This document shows positions 14,801 through 29,256 of a stretch of DNA of 64,000 nucleotides, piece by piece. The translations under genes and the position numbers were made by a program. How positions within the stretch are numbered: the first letter of the stretch is position 1; the number at the start of each line of letters is the position of its first letter. Location: NCBI GenBank assembly GCA_949318235.1, contig OX439132.1, forward strand, positions 15,717,943-15,781,942, written 5' to 3'. The DNA is from Ecdyonurus torrentis. Taxonomy: Eukaryota; Arthropoda; Insecta; Ephemeroptera; Heptageniidae. Below the pieces are notes generated by a model, which did not search any database, was not told the DNA's origin, and saw only the letters and a program-made list of their open reading frames with translations.

Positions 14801-17800
14801 CATATGGACATTAATTAATATAGGGATTGTGTTCTACCACATAAGCGTCAGTCACTCTCTCAATTTTATTACGTACCATTGGTAACAAAAGAATTTAACC
14901 ACCAATTTTATCATTAGAATAATCACTGAATTTATAAATTACAGAAAGAACACTATTTTTTGGGAGTTAATTTAATATATTACATTGAAACTTATACTTT
15001 TTTAAGCTTTAACTCACTTTTTTTTTTAACTGATAAAGTTTAAACTTTAGTATTTTTGGCTCATTTATCACAGTTAAAATTGAGAGGTTATGAGTAGACA
15101 AGAGAAGGAGTTACGATTTAATACACTTTTAAGTTGAATGTTTTAATAATTTTTTATAGAATTACAAAGTTTAATAAAAATTCTTGCAAACAAGACAAAA
15201 AAAAATCAGTCTTAAATTTTTTATTCTTTTATTTTATTGATATAATGATACTACTTGAAAATGTATAAACTTTCCATTCAAAGTTAATATTATATATTAC
15301 TTCTTTTATCCTTTGATTAAATTTAAAAACTGCACTTAAAGTTATGTATTTTGTTAACTCTAACTTAACAACTATAACATAAAATGTCTTGATTTTATTA
15401 TAACAATAAAACTTAAGAAAACCAAATACTGCAATATTATAGTTACAAAATAAAACTCAATATTACAAATTCACTTTATTGAATCTCAGTTGAAAGAAAC
15501 ATTAAGTGTCTGAATTTTTTCATTGATTTTTTTTTCTTTTTTTGCAACAATAAATAACTAACACATATAAGAGACCTTCCCATACAATTTAATACGAAAT
15601 CTGTCAGTACCACTAACTTGCTTTGTATAGAAACTATTTTGTGCTTTTAGTAGTGCCAACATCTATTAGGAATAAAAATCTTCTTCTTTTTAAAACCTGA
15701 ATCAAAGCTTTCATCTGATAGAAATTTCAGAATAGTCATCTTATTATTGATGTTAAATTGAATAGAGAGCTTTATTACACGACGCTATTTACATAATTTT
15801 AATACTGAAATGGTATAAAGACAGTAAAACTATATAAGGGTATCAAATATAAATTAATGCAATCAAAATTTAACAAATATAGTGTTCTACTCACCATCCC
15901 TTATTCATGTGATATTATGCAAATTTGACAACTCGTCTGACTTGAAAAGTTCCCCCTTTGAATATTGCAATTAAATCCTCATATGCATATATGAAAACCA
16001 GATTTCAAATTTACTAGAAAATTTAATATATATTTTTTTAGAAAAATAATATTTTATTTATGTTTAAATAAAAAAAAAACATTGTTAATATTTTGTTGCA
16101 TGTTATATTTTTTTTTTATATATATAGGAGAGTTGCAAGTTTTTGAATGTCGTTTTTAAAATGTCCCTGGATGGTCAGTTAAAAAGTTTTCTTTTCAGTA
16201 AAATGCGTCGTAATTTTTTGAACTACCAGTCCTTAGAGATTAGAAAAATTTTGTTCTTTAATTTTTCTCTTGGGTCAGAGATGTGCTATATAATATTCTT
16301 TCTTAAATTTATAATAATTCTACGTCTTTTACGAAACAAATTAATTATGTAAATAAAACTCAACCTAGTTTAAAAGAGAAAAAACACTTTCATGTTTATT
16401 TAAAAAAAAATTATTTGAGTCTTATGAAATTATATTACAAAAGTAATGTTAGCTATATAAATCGATAAAATAATAATTGAATTTTCACATTTTATTAATT
16501 TATTTTATGTCTTAAACTTTACTTTAAAGATTTAAATATTTTACCTTCACCAAAACTTTATTATTCTAGCTATTTTTAAATTAAAAGTTTTAAATTCTCG
16601 AACGTCGCTCTTTCCCTTGAAAATTGCTATTCAAATACAAGAGTGATAAAAAGAGAATGGAAAGACGACTATATACAAAAAAGCATGGTTTGTTAAATAT
16701 GAAATGATGACAAAAATGTCCAAAAGAGAAAACTTTTTTGAATTAATTGTAAAAATAATTTTTATATCCATTACTCGACACCTTTTATGCACCTTTTTCT
16801 TACAAAACTTTCAATTGTTATATATTTTTGTAATGCTCAATTATTATAGTGAAATAAATCTAAGTACTGTTTTCTGTGTTTAAAAACACGATCAAAAATA
16901 ACAATTACTTGTTTTTTGAAAAACAAATTTACTTAGTGGTTAGATAAATGTTACTAAAATATTTAATAAAAAAAAATATGTGGGGGGGGGGGGTTCCTCA
17001 AAAAATTATTGTGGTAGTAATTATTACTTTATATTCACTGTAATTTGTCTCTTGCTACAAATAAAATAATATCAAATGCATATTTAGTAATAAAAAAAAA
17101 AAAAAAAAAAAAAAATCTCAGCATAATATAACAGTCGCGCTGACAGAAAGTACATCCCACAAATCCCACATAATTGAAATGTGTTGTATTTTCATACAAT
17201 GTCACAAGGAAAACCCAAAAAAGAACACACATGAAGCGGTCAAGCGCTCTGAAAGAATCCGTTCTCAACATTTTTTTTTATGTCACAACCAACAATCAAG
17301 CTTTTTCCAACTCTATGAACAATGTCATTTTCTTTTATAAAAAATCCTTTCATCTTAAAAAAAAAAATGATAGTAATATATATATATATATATGGTTGTC
17401 ACAGTACCAAGTTGCTGTTATTGAAGGAAAAAATCTAATTACATTTTAGTGCTTTAAATGCAATGCTTTTTAAAATCAGGAAAAAAAAATGAAATTCAAT
17501 TAAATGTTTTACATCAAAGATTTATAATAATTTCATTTAAAAGTAAAAAAAAATAGCACAAATTTAACTAAAATTTTAAAAGTTTTAACTAGAGGTGGCG
17601 GCTTACGATTCTAACATACAATATAATAGATAATGTATTATGTACTGCCTGATTTATGTTTCACTGTAATATACCACAAATGATAAAAAAAAAATGCAAC
17701 AATTAGAAAGTACGTTAGTAGTTATACACACAGAAAAAAAGTGATAAAGAATGAAACCCATTGATATAAAGACCTTTTTTTTCCCTTCATTTTAGTTAAC

Positions 17801-18777
17801 AATTTGTAATGAACAACTTCCAGTTTTTTAAATATAGAATGTTGTTTCCAGTATGGAATTAAGAGGTTTTTTTTGTCTTCTTTTCACCGGTATACTTACA
17901 GAATAAAATAACTTTATTGTTGACCCAGTATTAGTATTATTATGTGGACTATATATGAGCTAGAATATACAAAAACAAATGTCAAGTACATTGAAGATAA
18001 TATAACGCACCTCATGAGGACGATATGGTGACTATTTTACTATGAGTAGCGTACACTCGGGTTTACTTAAAAGCAACAAATCATGTTTCACTGTCAGCCT
18101 TTTTTTTATATGTATTCAACTAAAATATTTACAATGTAAGGGAAAAATAAATTATGCATTCAAAAGTATTGAATATTTAAAATCATCGATTTGACAGAAA
18201 AGGGTGAGGAAAAAAAAAAAAAAAAAAAAAAAACAGAATTTTTTTTTAACAAAAAGTAAAAGATTTTTTTAAACCATAACAACAGTGAGAAGAAACTTTT
18301 GTACAACTTTTATTCTCTCGTATTCTCTCATTTATAATAGCACAAATATTACAACAATAGTGGAGTGACAATATATAATTTATTTTTTTAGACAAGCTGT
18401 ATTAAATATTTTAAAACTGATAAAAATTGCATCAAACTGCTATTATTTTCATTTATTAAGCATAGTTTCCGAGCGACAGAATAAACTTTAAAAAACCTCT
18501 CTTATTTAAGAGTAAAGAAAAGTATCCCCCAAATCCCCTCGGTAATTAACTGGTAATTTTGACTGAAATAATGAGAATCGTGTAGTTTTAAAAGGGAAAA
18601 AACTTATAGAATTTTTCCTCCTCTTCTCTTTTCTCCCCATTATTTGCAAAATATTATAAAAATAGCTTTAAAAATATACTTATGTACCTCTGATAATCCA
18701 TGAAAATTTATGAATAGATTGTATTTTGTAATGCAATTATATCTATAGTTATTCATTATTTTTGTGTGTTTTTTCAG

Positions 18778-18875
18778 TTTGTGGGCAAAGATGGCGCCAC
18801 CTCCGGTGAGCCCCTTGCTGTCCGCCACCCGCTTCGTATTTCTGTTGTGCGGGTTGCTGACCACTAAGGCATCAG
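18778..18875 (+). CDS. First coding exon (signal peptide) of an Ig-superfamily cell-surface gene
   Basis: The exon begins after a pyrimidine-rich acceptor (tttgtgtgttttttcag) and ends at a consensus donor (cag/gtaagc at 18876). Thirteen bases of 5' UTR precede an ATG at 18791 in good Kozak context, with A at -3 and G at +4. It encodes 28 residues plus one base, starting MAPPPVSPLL, with a hydrophobic core RFVFLLCGLL followed by TTKAS. This looks like a secretory signal peptide. The split codon G|CT adds Ala29, giving an A-S-A cleavage motif just before Asp30. The exon is clearly richer in G+C than its surroundings. The phase-1 junction matches the Ig exon at 62712 exactly. Because the exon starts with an acceptor, a non-coding exon upstream is implied but not visible. 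The exon structure is seen directly; the link to the distant Ig exon is inferred from phase, the in-frame join and the completed signal-peptidase site. Confidence 0.72.
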
Positions 18876-21040
18876 GTAAGCCTCTAAAAACCCTCACTAT
18901 ACAAATAAATTGCAATGAATGACTTTTTACCCACTATATGTTTTATATTTAAATAAAATACTTCAGGTATTATAGTATAATTTATATACAATAGATTTAG
19001 CATTAAAATAAAATATTTAAGCTTATAAAAGCATATAATATATATTTTTTTACAATATTTAAAAATATATGTTTTTTTTTATGGTTATTGTTTAAAAATA
19101 ATAAATTGTAGGTATTAATGTAATATAAAGTTAGAAAAAATAATTATAAATATGTAATTTATCTTTATTGGGATTATTTTGTATATAATAATATGAGGAT
19201 TAATCTTCTTATAGGATTACTTACGATATGATTAATAATACAGGGAATAAAATTGATGCTTATAATATCTATATATAGAGAGAGATACATTATGCTCAGA
19301 TAGTGAATATAAATGCGTTGTTATCATTTATCAATAACTAACATAATTATTAAAAAATTGATTTTTCTAAAATTTGGCTGATTTATTAATAGAATAATGA
19401 TATGAGTTTGCAGTAAATAATTTATATGATTCTGAATATACCTATTATATAAATTGCATAATTAATGTATTAGAAAACATTCATTTTTATTTTCTGAAAG
19501 ATATTTTAAACTAGAATGATAATTGATTTTTTTTTTTTTTTTTTTTTTGAAGTCTTTAAAACATATTGAAGTTAAGTAATCTCTTCAATAAGAAAACAAA
19601 ATCTTACAAAAAAACACGGTAATTTGACTTAAAGCATTAGTTTAAAAAGTTAAGAGTACAAAAAAAAAACAAAAAAAAAAACTAATGATGGTTAACATTG
19701 TTCCGCCACTTTATCGATTGATTTCCGGCTGGAAACGTCTAAACAAAAGGTCACGCATTCACAAGTAATAACCTTGACCAAGTGAGTACGAGCAAGCAAC
19801 TTTTTGCTTTTCCTTTATCTCATTTCATCACTTGTCAGATCCTTCCAGACAAAATAAATTTTCTTTTCAAGCAGAAAAAAATCTTTAAATTAAACTTCAA
19901 AATTTTTAGCTTCACACAAACTTAATTCTGATGTACGGCTCTCTCAAAAATATACTTTTTCAATATCATTCTCAGCTTGTCATGATGTGTACATTACTCT
20001 GATATATATATATATAAGATCTCACATACTATTAAAATAAATTCTTTATAAGCATTTCTCAATATAAGTTCTTAAAAGCTTCTTGTGCTATAAAAATAAA
20101 TGGTTATGGGATATTTTTTTTATACAATTTAATATTGAATGAAAACCTGTTGATTTGATGTTTTAAGGTAAACTTTTATATATTTATTAAACTTGTAACT
20201 CTCATTATATGGTTAGATCATAAATTAACATTAATTAGCAATTTATAATAATAATGTTAACGCATATTAAATTTACAGGAAGATGGATGAATGACAATTT
20301 AGAGCTGATGGTTAGGTCAAGCTAATTAGAATAATATTCTGGCCAAGGAAAATAATTACTTCCATGGTATTTGATATAGTAATTATTTACAACATAACAG
20401 TGGTTGCAACACATAACAAACAAATATAATAATACAAACTAGTACAAAATTATTTACACTTTTATTTGTAGTACAAAATTACATAATAGTTACTGCCATT
20501 TTCAAAATTTTTTTTTCTAAACAAAAAAGTTTATTTCAAATAAACTTTCTATATTGAATGCAGCATATTTTTATAATATTTCTTCAACAGCAAGGCACTT
20601 TTCATTATGGTATTTGTAATTTCATATTATTATTTTTTTTTAACTTAAACGTATTTTTTTCCTTGAAAAGTTATTAAGTTATAATTCTATTTACTCCACT
20701 TTACATTATTATATAATTGTCTATACACATTAGCTTTAAAAAATAAATAAATAATTAAATACACAGTTTAATTAATTAATACTCAATAATTATCTGTGTT
20801 CAATGATATTAAAATCTTCAATTAAAAAGAAGATTTAAAATAGTTTTGATAAAAGTCTGATTATTTCACTCGTATGCATAAATATAGTTTGAGAAGTAAA
20901 CAATCATTTTTGATAATACGGTCTAATAAGGGAAAAAAAGTTATACAAACAGTACAGTACGTACCGCACAGAAATAAAAAAACTTGCACAACTATACACT
21001 GAAATGCAACACTAAAATTGCAAGTTATTCATTTTATTTC

Positions 21041-21160
21041 GGTACACACGAATGTACATTCAAATCCAGCGAGTATCTTTCTCATAAAAAAAAAACATTG
21101 GCAATTTAGCGCGAGTATTTGAATGGTAAAATATATTATCACAATCACGTGTACAGTATG
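21041..21160. mobile_element. Inverted-repeat element of the same family (copy 2, left arm partly deleted)
   Basis: The right arm, TTGAATGGTAAAATATATTA then TCACAATCACGTGTA, is nearly identical to the reverse complement of the left arm at 29129. The left arm here (TACACACGAATGT then CATTCAAATCCAGCGAG) lacks about 18 bases of the GTGATAATATATTTTACC block. TA lies at both ends. Confidence 0.55.
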
Positions 21161-22930
21161 TAATAAAAACAAGTTGCAATCCAAAACTATGGCAAATGTA
21201 AACTCAAGGTTTATATAATATATTATGGACCTTGTTGTTAACTATAGACAAACATAATGTTAGCAGGAAATGCTTTCTTTATACATTAATAAAAATGCTT
21301 CTCTGCGGTTTAAACATTTTTGCAAGTAAGAAGAGGAAAAAAAAAAATAGTTGTAATATTTGCACTCTTTATATTTACAAGTATCTTCAATGTTTACCTT
21401 GTATAAGTAAACAAAAAAATACATTAAATACAGTTGTACAGTACATGTGACCTATAATGTCATGATATTTACGTCACATGCTAAATTTTTTATCGCAAAA
21501 AAAGAGGTATAACATTTAAAACATTTGTAAATGAATAAAAATCAAGTAAAATATTTAAATAATTTATATTTGTATTTTATTACATGATATTTAATGTTAT
21601 ACTGTAACGTTCTTTTAATACATTCTTTGTAATAGAATTCTTAATAATGTGGACTATTTTGCTAAATAATTTTTTCATTCAATATATGCTTACGAAAAAC
21701 TAGAGGACATAAATAGCTTTATTAACAGATGTCATTTTAAATTTAAAATGTGATAAAATGAAAAACATACTTTTAATATTTTGAATAATTTATACACCAA
21801 ATAATAATTCATAAATATAAAAATTGCTAACAAAATTACGTGATTTTTCAATTGTATTTTATCGTATAATATAATGAATAAATTATACTGTGTACCTGAA
21901 ATATTGTACATACACGAATAAAGTGCTCTAGGAGCTTAAATTTTACATTTTGTTGTGTGTTTTTTTAAACATAAAACACAAAAACAATTTTATTATTAAA
22001 AAAATCTCTCTTTGTTGAAAGCCTAAATTAATAATATTAATAAAAAAAGTAAAACAACAAAACATTAATAGCTAAAAATATTAAACAACTAAAAGTTAAA
22101 TTTACAGTCCAGCAATTTTATGTTGTTGCTTTTTTTTATAATAAAATGTTACTAACAAACATACAATATAAAAAATATTGCTTTTTAAAAATTAGATATT
22201 TATGTCAAAATAATAACCTTCATTATTATTAACGAAGCGGAAATATTTTTTAAAATAACAACGATAAACATTCACGAAGTAAACAAAGCAATTGAATAAC
22301 GTTTTGGGGAACAAAATGCACGTTTATTTATATACATTACATCATTAAACAGATACAATTTAATACTATTCTATCATTAAAAATATACATAAAAATAATG
22401 TTTTAAAATATTTAATGGTATTTGAACAATATCAATTTTCCCTAATGCATTATGTTCAACAAGTAATTAAATTTATACGTACATGTAATAAATCTTGCTA
22501 AAAAAATCATAAATATTTAAAGAATTCCATCATTTTTAAAAATATTAAGATACCCTGTTTTAGATTGTTTTTAAAAATGTTATTAAGAGTATTTCATATA
22601 TAAATTAAACGTTTGAAAAATATTTTGTCAATTACACTCATGCTACTTCCATTTCATCTCTTTAAATGGAAGTCAGCATGATAAAAATATATTAGAACTG
22701 GTTTTTAAAAATATTAGACCTCATACTAAAAAATCAGCATCTAGAATGAATGATTCTCTTGATATTTTATTCCAACTAGTCAGTATTACCATAGTATTAA
22801 TATACTTATTTTTAATAATGCATTTTTAATAAGTAACTTTGATGATCATTTCTCAATGTCTATGTATTTATGAAATATATATATGTTTACGTAAAAAGAG
22901 GTACAGCATTTTTAATGTACTAATTTTAGG

Positions 22931-22961
<31 letters not shown>

Positions 22962-23220
22962 AACGAATTTGCATTGAATTTTTTTAACATTTTAAAGCTC
23001 TAATTTTCAAATTATACAGTAAACAAATTAAGAAATTTGAGTTTCAGACAGTGTAATATAAAATTTATTATATTGATTGTGCTATACATATAGGTATATT
23101 CATATACAGAATTGTGTTAGTTATCGTTTTCATAAGAATGCATGGTTTATCTATAAAACAATAGGATAAATTTTATATCACTGTGTCTGTACTGATTATG
23201 AAAGAGAAACAAAATCTATT

Positions 23221-23250
23221 GGTTGCAAACAAGGTAGGTTTGCAACCTAC
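23221..23250. repeat. Short hairpin with two alternative stems
   Basis: GGTTGCAAAC pairs with GTTTGCAACC (10-bp perfect stem, 7-base loop). The overlapping GTAGGTT/AACCTAC forms a competing 7-bp stem. It sits 20 bases before an (AT)n tract. Confidence 0.4.
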
Positions 23251-23259
23251 AAACCTTGG

Positions 23260-23269
<10 letters not shown>

Positions 23270-23332
<63 letters not shown>
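23270..23332. repeat. (AT)n microsatellite
   Basis: About 63 bases of pure AT. Confidence 0.95.
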
Positions 23333-23336
<4 letters not shown>

Positions 23337-23889
23337 AAATTACTTTTATAACATTTTTGAGCCTTAGAATCATTTCAACAATAATATTCATATACTATAG
23401 TACATATAGAAATGATGTTCTTATATCCTAAAGGTGAATTTACATAAGTGGAAAACACTTATGTTCTTGTTCTTCTCTCCTATGCCGGGTTTTTACGATG
23501 TTGTAAACTTTGCATTTGAATGAGAAGAGAGCGAAAAATGTTGTAATGATTGTGACTTGTGAAGTGCAGTTTTTTTTTGTACAACTCATATATACTCATA
23601 CAATAATATTCTTTTGTATTTGAGTTTACCCCCGGGGTAACAAAATGCAGTTTCTTCTTCTCGCGAGGACTTTAGAATATAATATGTAATGCCTTTCTTT
23701 GTAATATTGCAATTTAAAAGTAACACAAATAAAACTATTCAGTTTCAGAAACATCAACTTAATCTGAAAAAGTACGTGGTTGAAGTGAAATACTAGAAAG
23801 TATGTTATGCAAATTTATAATTAAATGTTTTTTTTTAAACTATTTATCCCAACGTGATATTTCCTCATATGAGTGTCATTTTCATTATA

Positions 23890-24065
<176 letters not shown>

Positions 24066-24389
24066 ATCATAATGAAATTCCAAAAGAAATTCCATAGTTT
24101 AAAGCTTTTATTAGTTTTCAAATTAAAATGTTATGAATTGTTCGTTATTATATAAAAAATTATACTTCAATAATATACTAAATTTATAAAATTATTAAAA
24201 ATTAGTAATCAAAATATAAGCTAGCGTGAGATTTTAGTATTCACAAAATGTTTAAAAAAATAATAAAAAACAAAACTTGCTAATTTTTTTAAAACCTTTT
24301 ATTTTAAGAATGAATGGATAAAAAATTTCATTCAGGGACTTACTAGAACAAAGGAAATTGTTATCATTCCATACATACAGAAATAGTGC

Positions 24390-24420
<31 letters not shown>

Positions 24421-24772
24421 GGTAACGCAAAAACTTACTTTTCTTGGTGAATATGAATGAGACAAAATTTAAATGTATAATACTGTATCTCAAACTAATT
24501 TATGTATATGATGGTGATATATATGTTATAAAAAATAATTTTCTTACAATATTTTATTACTTTATAGGTTAACAATGGTCAACTTTTATAATACAATAGA
24601 GACCATTTTCTATTGTTACTAACAAAAAAAAACAGAAAAAAGTTATGGTTTTAAAGTTTTTTGGTTAAGTAAAAGTTTTTGGTATAAAATTCCCATGGGT
24701 GCTACATATACGAACGTTATTTTAATACAAATATTATATAAGTATAACAAAAATATATATATGTATAAGCTG

Positions 24773-24773
<1 letters not shown>

Positions 24774-24842
<69 letters not shown>
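24774..24842. repeat. (AT)n microsatellite
   Basis: About 69 bases of pure AT. Confidence 0.95.
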
Positions 24843-24845
<3 letters not shown>

Positions 24846-26144
24846 TGCTTTTTCCAAAAACCCTTACTGAATCACCCTTGAATACACATATTGAGAAAGG
24901 AGATACATATGTTTAAGCTACCCCTTCGAAACGATATCTAGGAAAATGTGTTCGATATACATAGAAATGAGCTAAGATAACATCTAGCTCTTAGTCTTTC
25001 TATACTCTGTAGCAATATTGTTTGCATTTTCCGTTCACAAATAAACCATAAAATTTTACCAAAACTAAAGAAAAAAATATAAAAATTTAGTAAGAAAACT
25101 GCTATCGTCAGCAAAATATTAAATATTATTTATTGTATATTAGATATTATACATATATATAAAATTTTTGATATTTGAATTAAATATAGAGTTTAAATTT
25201 ACGTATAGAATATTTAAAGACAATTTTTTTAGCTTTATTGATTAAAATAACCCCCTTTGGAATTGTAAATGTTAAAAAGAAAAAGGGATAAAACCCAATA
25301 TATAATGTATGATATACATTTCCATATATGTGCATTAGAAATATGGAAATTTAAATATATATGAAATAACGTATATGTATTAATTTGGAAACAAAACCTT
25401 TATTTGATGAGCATTCCTTTATATAATAACATTTGTGTATTAAATCTTTTTCTTTATTATTTTATTACTATTAAGTCCTTGTGAGTAAAATTCCAAAATA
25501 TAAAGTTATGTCTTGTGGTAGGACGATTTCATTAGAGACGAATCAGAGAGGCAGAGAGAAAACTATTCTATATATATATATAGAATAACATTTTCATCTA
25601 TTAGATTTTAGGTGTGAGATTTTAATGGATATAATTTTGTTTTGTGTTGCAAGTTTCTGACTGTAAATCTAACAATAAGTCAAAACTATAAACCATTCAA
25701 CTTTCAAGTTAAATATTCTAGTCAGTATATTATTTCCTAAATATATTTCCATTATTTTGTCAAAGTCAAAGTATATACTGTATAATGAAAAGAAGAAAAT
25801 ATAGACATTGTTCTCATATTATAAATACATACATAAAACTTCCAACGAGAAATAAACAAAATAATCAAATAAAATGTTGAAATAACATAATAAAACAGCA
25901 GTCGTAAGTTAATATTAGAGTTGTAATGATTGAACAGAAATAAAATTTAATTTAAACAAATCAAAAGAGAATTCAGTTTGCATTTATGTGTTTATACATA
26001 TAATATATTATGCGTTATTTATCTTTCATAATTAGACTTTTATTTTTTATTTATTTTTTTATTTAAGATAAATATAACTAAGGTAAAAATAGTAATATAA
26101 AATTTTCGAATGCTTTTCCTTTGATGAAAAAATCTTGTGTTTAA

Positions 26145-26244
<100 letters not shown>

Positions 26245-27785
26245 CTATAGTATGATAAAAATCCCAAGAGAGAGGATTATATTTTATACATGTTCTCAGT
26301 TTTGTATGGAGAATTTGAGAAAAACCATATCATGTTGTACCACATGTTATGTTACCATATAGCATCATGTTACTAATAGTTACATTTTTTTTTTCGTGAG
26401 CATGTAAACCATGATTTATTCTAGAAGCGTCGTATTATATACTAACATTTTTTTTTTACGTAGGTATATATTTTCAAATTATAAATTGCCACATAATATA
26501 AAATTATTCTTGTCTTTTTCTACCTAACTTATTTTTTTTTTTTTTTCCTTTCTTGTTAAATTATTCAAAGAAAAAGTTATAATCGTTTTTATTATTTCAA
26601 AGTTTAAAACAATATTTATTATCATTATTATTATATTCATAATTAAATAATCTTTTTGTGTTTTTCAAAATATATATATTATATTTATATTAGTATAGAA
26701 AAGACAAAAGAGAAAAGTGGTTTAATACTATACAAGAAAAGGTATGAAATTGAGTAAAAAAAATATTATACACCTTTGATGTTTTTTTTTTTTTTTTCCC
26801 TGAACGTTAACTGGGGGTGATTTTTGTCCATGTTATATCACCAACAAAAAAGAAACAAAACAAACAACATTTTAAGCTTGTGGCAAGCTTCGAGGCGTTG
26901 TTTTGTAGGTATTCCTAACGTAACTTTTTTCATATTATTTTGCTTTTTTTATGTATTCATATTACGACACGAAAAAAAAAAACTGTAACTTTTATAAAGC
27001 AACAAAAGATTTCATCTCCCTTCAATTTTATTATAAAAATTATAACAAAATTGTGTATAAAAATTAAAAAGTTTGTGAAATAAATTCTTAATCAAAAGAG
27101 TTTAAAATTATAACTCTAACTTTTATTTGTTATTAAATCTTAAATTAAAATTTTCAATTAAAAAATTGTATTATAATTTTTATTTTCTTTAAGTAAAAAT
27201 GAAAAAAAAAAATAAAATTTAAATAATAAATTTCATATTGATATTTCAGAATTATTTATTAATTAAATTATGTTTAATTAATAACTTTTATTAAACATTT
27301 TATAAAGTCTTATTAATTGTGACAGAAAAAGTAAATTTTGGCGTGAGTGACAACATTTCTCTTTATTTTGATAATTCCTTGAATCACAACACATTGTATT
27401 TCATAAGAATTGTACTGTACTCTATATGCATAAAGAAATGAAATGTTTGTGGGGAAAAAAAGACAGGGGAAAAAAGAAGTTAATTTAACCGTTGCTGACG
27501 TAATAACCACCCCATTATTGTTATTCCGACTTTTCTAACTTAATTGCAACGACAAGCTTTGAAAAACGTTGACAGTAAAGTAATACTTTTACGTGATTTT
27601 ACAGAAATTCGAAGAGGAATTAGTATAAAAAAAAAAAAATACTCATAATTGAAAATATAATCAATATATATATTAAAATAATTTATCCTATTTAAAGAGT
27701 AAAGAAAAAGAAAGGGGGGGGGGGGAATCTTATGTGGAGTTCGTTCTTAATTCAGTTCGTGCCATAATTGTATACGCAATAAATT

Positions 27786-27807
27786 ATATATATATAATAT
27801 ATTATAT

Positions 27808-27861
<54 letters not shown>
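27786..27861. repeat. (AT)n microsatellite, interrupted
   Basis: AT tract with irregular ATTATATT and CAT steps in its first half and a pure second half. Confidence 0.9.
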
Positions 27862-27862
<1 letters not shown>

Positions 27863-28679
27863 CGCATTTTAAAGGTATAGCGAGAGTCTAAAAACTATAA
27901 TTCCAACATTCCAATGAGAAACATGTTCCAACTACCAAGATTTTTAAATGACTCATATTGTATAACAGTCTAAATCAACTTACTTGTACTACTGATGATA
28001 ATTTGTGTTATTGAATATATTAAGCAAATAACACTATTGTTTAGATAACAAGCTTAGCTTGACATTAAAATTAAAGTAAATAAAAAATTTATATTATGTA
28101 CATAAACGAACACAAAACTATATTATTCTTGTATAACATATAAATTTTTTTTTTGGTATACATTTATTTATTTATTTTATAGATTAAATATTGATGTAAC
28201 TGGGTTTGCATTACATTTAAAATGTAAATTCCGTTGTGAATAATCTTTCACAGATTGGATTTTCATGCTTGGTTTGATGGTATTTTCTGTTACGAACGTA
28301 ATCTGAGTTTATTTTGTTTGTAGTTAAAGTCGATAAAGTCGTTATACTGTATATTAAGCTAAAGTATTTACTTTCATTTTATTGGAAGATTTTCTGGCGT
28401 TTTTAGTAACCAAAAAAGAACAAAATCATTAAAATAAGGAAAGTTTAACTTACTAAAATTAAATCTTTTTTATTTTATTATTTTTTAACATGGTGACATT
28501 TTCAATTTAGGGTTTGAAAGATTCAGTATGTACTTTTTTTTTAAAGCTGTACGAATTGTACGGAGTTGATCGTTACATTTACGCTACTTACTCGGAAGAA
28601 GTTAGAGAAGGAATGTTATTTGAATGAAAAAAAAAGAGGTCCCTTGCCTGTGAACATGTTGCTAGAGAAAAAGAGAGAG

Positions 28680-28682
<3 letters not shown>

Positions 28683-28721
<39 letters not shown>
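28683..28721. repeat. (GA)n microsatellite
   Basis: About 39 bases of GA, preceded by a degenerate GA stretch from 28665. Confidence 0.93.
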
Positions 28722-28725
<4 letters not shown>

Positions 28726-29128
28726 AGTTGTTCGATTACATCCAACCAGTGAAATTGGATATACGCGTCTTCTTTTCTCACATACCTAGACCAAGTTAGC
28801 AAGCAATTTCTTGCACTGTTGCAAATTGAAGAAAATCACTTTTATTGCAGTCATTCAAATCAATCAGAACCAATCGTAAAACTTATTGACCCATTTATCT
28901 TTATATAATTCTGTAACCGTAAGTAATATATATTATAAAATAATGCTAGAAATTCAATACTTTTGTTTTGTGTACACAGATGCATTTTCATGATGTTTTT
29001 AGATATATCACGTATACATGCGATGCTATGTTTCATTAAGACAATGAAATTTTGTTGCCCTTTTTATTATTATTATTTTTATTATTATTTTTAAAGCTGA
29101 AGCAGTGATTGAATGCTAAAAATTTCTA

Positions 29129-29256
29129 TGTACACACGATTGTGATAATATATTTTACCATTCAAAAACTAGCGCTTAATTTTTAATTTCATACTAACAG
29201 AAAAAAAATATACGCTGAATTTAAATGGTAAAATATTCTATCACAGTCGTGTGTAC
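29129..29256. mobile_element. Inverted-repeat element of a TA-flanked family (copy 1)
   Basis: The left arm TACACACGATTGTGATAA continues into TATATTTTACCATTC. The right arm is its mirror, with AATGGTAAAATATTC then TATCACAGTCGTGTGTA. The ends sit at TA dinucleotides. A further partial copy in the right-arm orientation occurs at 29290-29332 (GGTAAAATATATTCTCACAA). The same family is at 21041-21160. Confidence 0.6.

Noticed and set aside
16606..16672. Imperfect inverted repeat GTCGCTCTTTCC/GGAAAGACGAC
   Set aside because: Stem too short and mismatched to call an element.
28508..28627. Short frame reading KLYELYGVDRYIYATYSEE after a pyrimidine tract
   Set aside because: Fewer than 40 codons, ends at a stop with no donor, and includes a local TGTACGAATTGTAC repeat.
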